Origin: Azophilus sp965199705
GTDB taxonomy: Bacteria > Pseudomonadota > Gammaproteobacteria > Pseudomonadales > Azotimanducaceae
Direction: 5' to 3'
NCBI GenBank assembly: GCA_965199705.1
Contig: OZ241359.1
Coordinates: 2,046,001-2,110,000 of the forward strand
Length of the DNA: 64,000 bases
A program made the position numbers and the translations under genes. Each line of letters starts with the position of its first letter. Position 1 is the stretch's first letter. This document shows positions 62,204-64,000 of this stretch, piece after piece. A model generated the notes under the pieces. That model did not search any database. It was given only the letters and a program-made list of their open reading frames with translations, and was not told where the DNA came from.

Positions 62204-63052
62204 TCAGCCTCGGGCGTCGCGCCGATTCATGAACGCGAGCCGTTCCAACAGATGCACATCCTGCTCGTTTTTCACCAGGGCGCCGTAGAGCGGCGGAATC
62301 GCCTTGCTGGGGTCTCGATTGGTGAGGATTTCATCGGGAATGTCATCCGACATCAGAAGTTTCAGCCAATCGATCAACTCTGACGTGGAGGGTTTCTTCT
62401 TCAGACCAGGCACCTTTCGCACATCGAAGAAGATGTCCATGGCCTCCTTGACCAGATCGTGCTTGATGCCCGGAAAGTGAACCTCGACAATCTCCTGCAT
62501 GGTTTCCCGATCCGGAAAATCGATGTAATGGAAGAAGCAGCGACGCAGAAAGGCGTCCGGCAGTTCCTTCTCGTTGTTTGAGGTGATCACCACGATGGGC
62601 CTTTGCTTCGCGACGATGGTTTCGCTCAGCTCGTAAACGAAGAACTCCATCCGGTCGAGTTCCTGGAGCAGGTCATTGGGAAACTCGATATCCGCCTTGT
62701 CAATTTCATCAATCAGCAGCACCACGCGCTCATCAGCGGTGAACGCCTCCCACAACTTGCCCCGCTTGATGTAGTTGCGAATGTCCTGAACCCGCTCATC
62801 GCCCAATTGGGAATCACGCAGCCGGGAAACAGCATCGTACTCGTAGAGACCATTGATCGCCTTGGTGCTGGACTTGATATGCCATTGGATCAGCTCAAGC
62901 CCCAGAGTCTTGGCGACTTCCTCGGCAAGCAGGGTTTTGCCGGTGCCCGGTTCGCCCTTGACCAGAAGTGGCCGTTCCAGCTTGACGGCAGCATCCACGG
63001 CCATGCTGAGCTGATCGGTGGAAATATAGGTATCAGTGCTTTCGAAGATCAT
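62204..63052 (-). CDS. MoxR-family AAA ATPase
   Basis: 282 residues with the Walker A KGEPGTGKTLLAEEVA near residue 35, Walker B VVLLIDEIDKAD near residue 110, sensor 1 VVITSNNEKELPDAFLRRCFFHY and the arginine finger region. MoxR ATPases pair with VWA proteins to activate or insert metals in partner enzymes. The gene precedes the VWA gene by 13 bp. What this pair matures is not evident; the copper-RiPP operon next to it is transcribed in the same direction but separated by about 300 bp. Confidence 0.92.
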   Translation of the reverse strand: MIFESTDTYISTDQLSMAVDAAVKLERPLLVKGEPGTGKTLLAEEVAKTLGLELIQWHIKSSTKAINGLYEYDAVSRLRDSQLGDERVQDIRNYIKRGKLWEAFTADERVVLLIDEIDKADIEFPNDLLQELDRMEFFVYELSETIVAKQRPIVVITSNNEKELPDAFLRRCFFHYIDFPDRETMQEIVEVHFPGIKHDLVKEAMDIFFDVRKVPGLKKKPSTSELIDWLKLLMSDDIPDEILTNRDPSKAIPPLYGALVKNEQDVHLLERLAFMNRRDARG

Positions 63053-63378
63053 CGGTGCTTCCTTGATCGGGCCGGGTGGCTGGCAGCCTGCCAGCTTCTG
63101 CGCCCGACCCAGGATCCATGCCCGAATCTGCGCACAAGGGCGCTACGTTAGTTGAAGTGGACTTTGGCAATCAAGCTGCGAGCGAGGAGGATCACAAGGT
63201 GCTTGCGCTGCGGCAATTTCGCTGCGGATTGGTCATTGACGATGGGTTGATGCGCTCGTTGTTGATGCAAATGGTGAGGATTTGGCCAGCAGACGGCACC
63301 AATCGCAGCACAAAAGATATAATGATTCATATTGTGGTGATTTGACATCTTGAAAGTGACCTTAGTAGCTCATATGAT
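63053..63378. other. gene-free region
   Basis: This 326-bp stretch separates the MoxR gene from a toxin-antitoxin operon. It becomes AT-rich around 63,290-63,385 (AAAAGATATAATGATTCATATTG), which may hold a promoter for the toxin gene. The open frames on both strands have no coding character. Nothing else is seen. Confidence 0.5.
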
Positions 63379-63825
63379 TTGTTTCTATGGCGATCAGGAC
63401 GCAATCGACGCTTGGTGCCTGTCGTGAGCATTCCCGACGAGGTGCGCAGGCAATTGGCGCTGCTCTCACAGCGACCGGCGGCCAGGGTCGTCCCACACTT
63501 CACGGCGGCGATGCCGACAGATTGGCGGCCACAGCAGGTGCGCAATCTGGAAGGGGTGCTCGACGCCTACTTCACGGATGCGGCGGCATGGGAACTGATA
63601 GCCGACAGGCTTGAGGCAGGCCATCCAGTGGAGACAGTCACTTTGAGCAAGCCTCGCGGCAAGACGGGCTACGTCATGAAAATCGCATTGGAAGGTGACG
63701 ATCGGCCTGTGTATGTGAAGCTGCAACTCGGTTCGGGCAAGGTGATTGGGCGCAGCTTCCACTACTCGGAGCATCCCCAAGCCGGCCCCAAGCAGGTTAA
63801 GCAAGCTAAGCAGTCTAGCACTTAA
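63379..63825 (+). CDS. MqsR-like/DUF4258-type toxin of a type II TA pair
   Basis: Up to 148 residues, and 133 if it starts at the GTG at 63,424. The C-terminal part RPVYVKLQLGSGKVIGRSFHYSEH resembles small RNA-cutting toxins paired with YgiT/MqsA-type zinc-finger antitoxins. The next gene, 15 bp downstream, starts with such a zinc finger, so the order is toxin first, as in mqsRA. The N-terminal start is uncertain because no good ribosome site precedes the TTG at 63,379 or the GTGs. The C-terminal end is Lys/Ser-rich. Confidence 0.65.
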   Translation: MFLWRSGRNRRLVPVVSIPDEVRRQLALLSQRPAARVVPHFTAAMPTDWRPQQVRNLEGVLDAYFTDAAAWELIADRLEAGHPVETVTLSKPRGKTGYVMKIALEGDDRPVYVKLQLGSGKVIGRSFHYSEHPQAGPKQVKQAKQSST

Positions 63826-63839
63826 GGAAGGATTGAGAA

Positions 63840-64000
63840 ATGGAGAGTCAGAGACAACACAGCGTGGATGCGGACGAGGGTCACCAGTGTCCCCTGTGCG
63901 AGGCGTCGGCGGTCACCCGCTGGCAGGCGAGCGTTTATAGCTACGGAGAGGGGGACGCCACGGTTGACATCCCGGTGGACCTGCCTGTGCGGGTTTGCGG
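63840..64000 (+). CDS. MqsA-like antitoxin with YgiT-type zinc finger, cut by window end
   Basis: Fifty-three codons are visible after an excellent AAGGAAGG ribosome site. The sequence (MESQRQHSVDADEGHQCPLCEAS...) has CPLC, then YSYGEGDATVDIPVDLPVRVC, matching the first half of YgiT-type zinc fingers, which bind zinc through two CxxC pairs and precede an HTH in MqsA. It probably neutralises the preceding toxin and represses the operon. Confidence 0.7.
   Translation, partial: MESQRQHSVDADEGHQCPLCEASAVTRWQASVYSYGEGDATVDIPVDLPVRVC

Overview
The window (64 kb, no RNA genes seen) looks like a chromosome segment of an aerobic, metabolically versatile proteobacterium, most likely a gammaproteobacterium. 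The grounds are the Hvf-type copper/RiPP operon, fused CysNC, an 81-residue TusA like that of E. coli, dense operons with ATGA/TTGA stop-start overlaps, and GC-rich DNA rich in GCC/GGC codons. Positions 1 to about 13,250 are visibly less GC-rich than the rest and hold one self-contained catabolic island, so they may have been acquired separately.

Region 1 (1-13,207) is an aromatic-acid island. A minus-strand operon encodes an acyl-CoA ligase, a thiolase-superfamily protein, a DUF35/OB-fold protein fused to a degenerate SDR, an intact SDR, a KynB-like cyclase-family hydrolase, a bifunctional 2-aminobenzoyl-CoA (anthraniloyl-CoA) monooxygenase/reductase and a further SDR cut by the window edge. 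Divergently there are two subunits of an indolepyruvate:ferredoxin-oxidoreductase-type enzyme (iorA, iorB) and a MarR regulator. The set suggests CoA-dependent breakdown of an indole/tryptophan- or kynurenine-derived compound through 2-aminobenzoyl-CoA. The thiolase, DUF35 and paired SDRs recall the BbsABCD module of anaerobic toluene degradation. AT-rich 4-bp-spaced palindromes lie in front of the monooxygenase gene and in the divergent intergenic region.

Region 2 (13,282-18,885) is a minus-strand surface-glycan operon: phospholipase-D-like protein, surface carbohydrate biosynthesis protein, 2-oxoglutarate/Fe(II) oxygenase, a short NeuB-type synthase, and a fused CMP-nonulosonate cytidylyltransferase/KdsC-type phosphatase. 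Region 3 (18,963-31,029) is general metabolism: an esterase, a methylmalonyl-CoA mutase/epimerase/enoyl-CoA hydratase operon, cysD-cysNC, a split membrane/exported spermidine-synthase-like pair, msrB, an AlaA-type aminotransferase and an SDR. Region 4 (31,092-39,460) is mixed: SprT-like protein, Rpn-type nuclease, an LhgO-like/GGCT/TusA operon, flavodoxin, exported GDPD, SDR, and an ATPase with a nuclease-like tail.

Region 5 (39,497-51,258) is a one-carbon module: BCCT transporter, non-pyrrolysine MttB-family methyltransferase, corrinoid protein, DUF1638 protein, virulence-factor-family protein, methylene-THF reductase, corrinoid:THF methyltransferase and a RACo/RamA-type Fe-S activator, with a divergent dimethylglycine-dehydrogenase-like flavoprotein. 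Together these could import glycine betaine (or a similar quaternary amine), demethylate it through a corrinoid and oxidise all methyl groups to methylene-THF.

Region 6 (51,539-55,875) holds a sulfotransferase, an Asp/Asn-hydroxylase-like protein, a RidA protein, a dihydroorotase-like amidohydrolase and an RHH/MazF toxin-antitoxin pair. An IS1634-family insertion sequence follows. Region 7 (57,807-60,734) is an hvfABC RiPP operon whose precursor has six EG(S/A)CGE repeats and whose last gene is a nitronate-monooxygenase-like flavoprotein. A MoxR/VWA pair and an MqsRA-like toxin-antitoxin system, cut by the window end, close the region.

Two inverted copies of a 250-bp non-coding element with about 25-bp terminal inverted repeats (35,114-35,363 and 51,255-51,504), plus three isolated terminus-like remnants, mark a MITE-like family in this genome.
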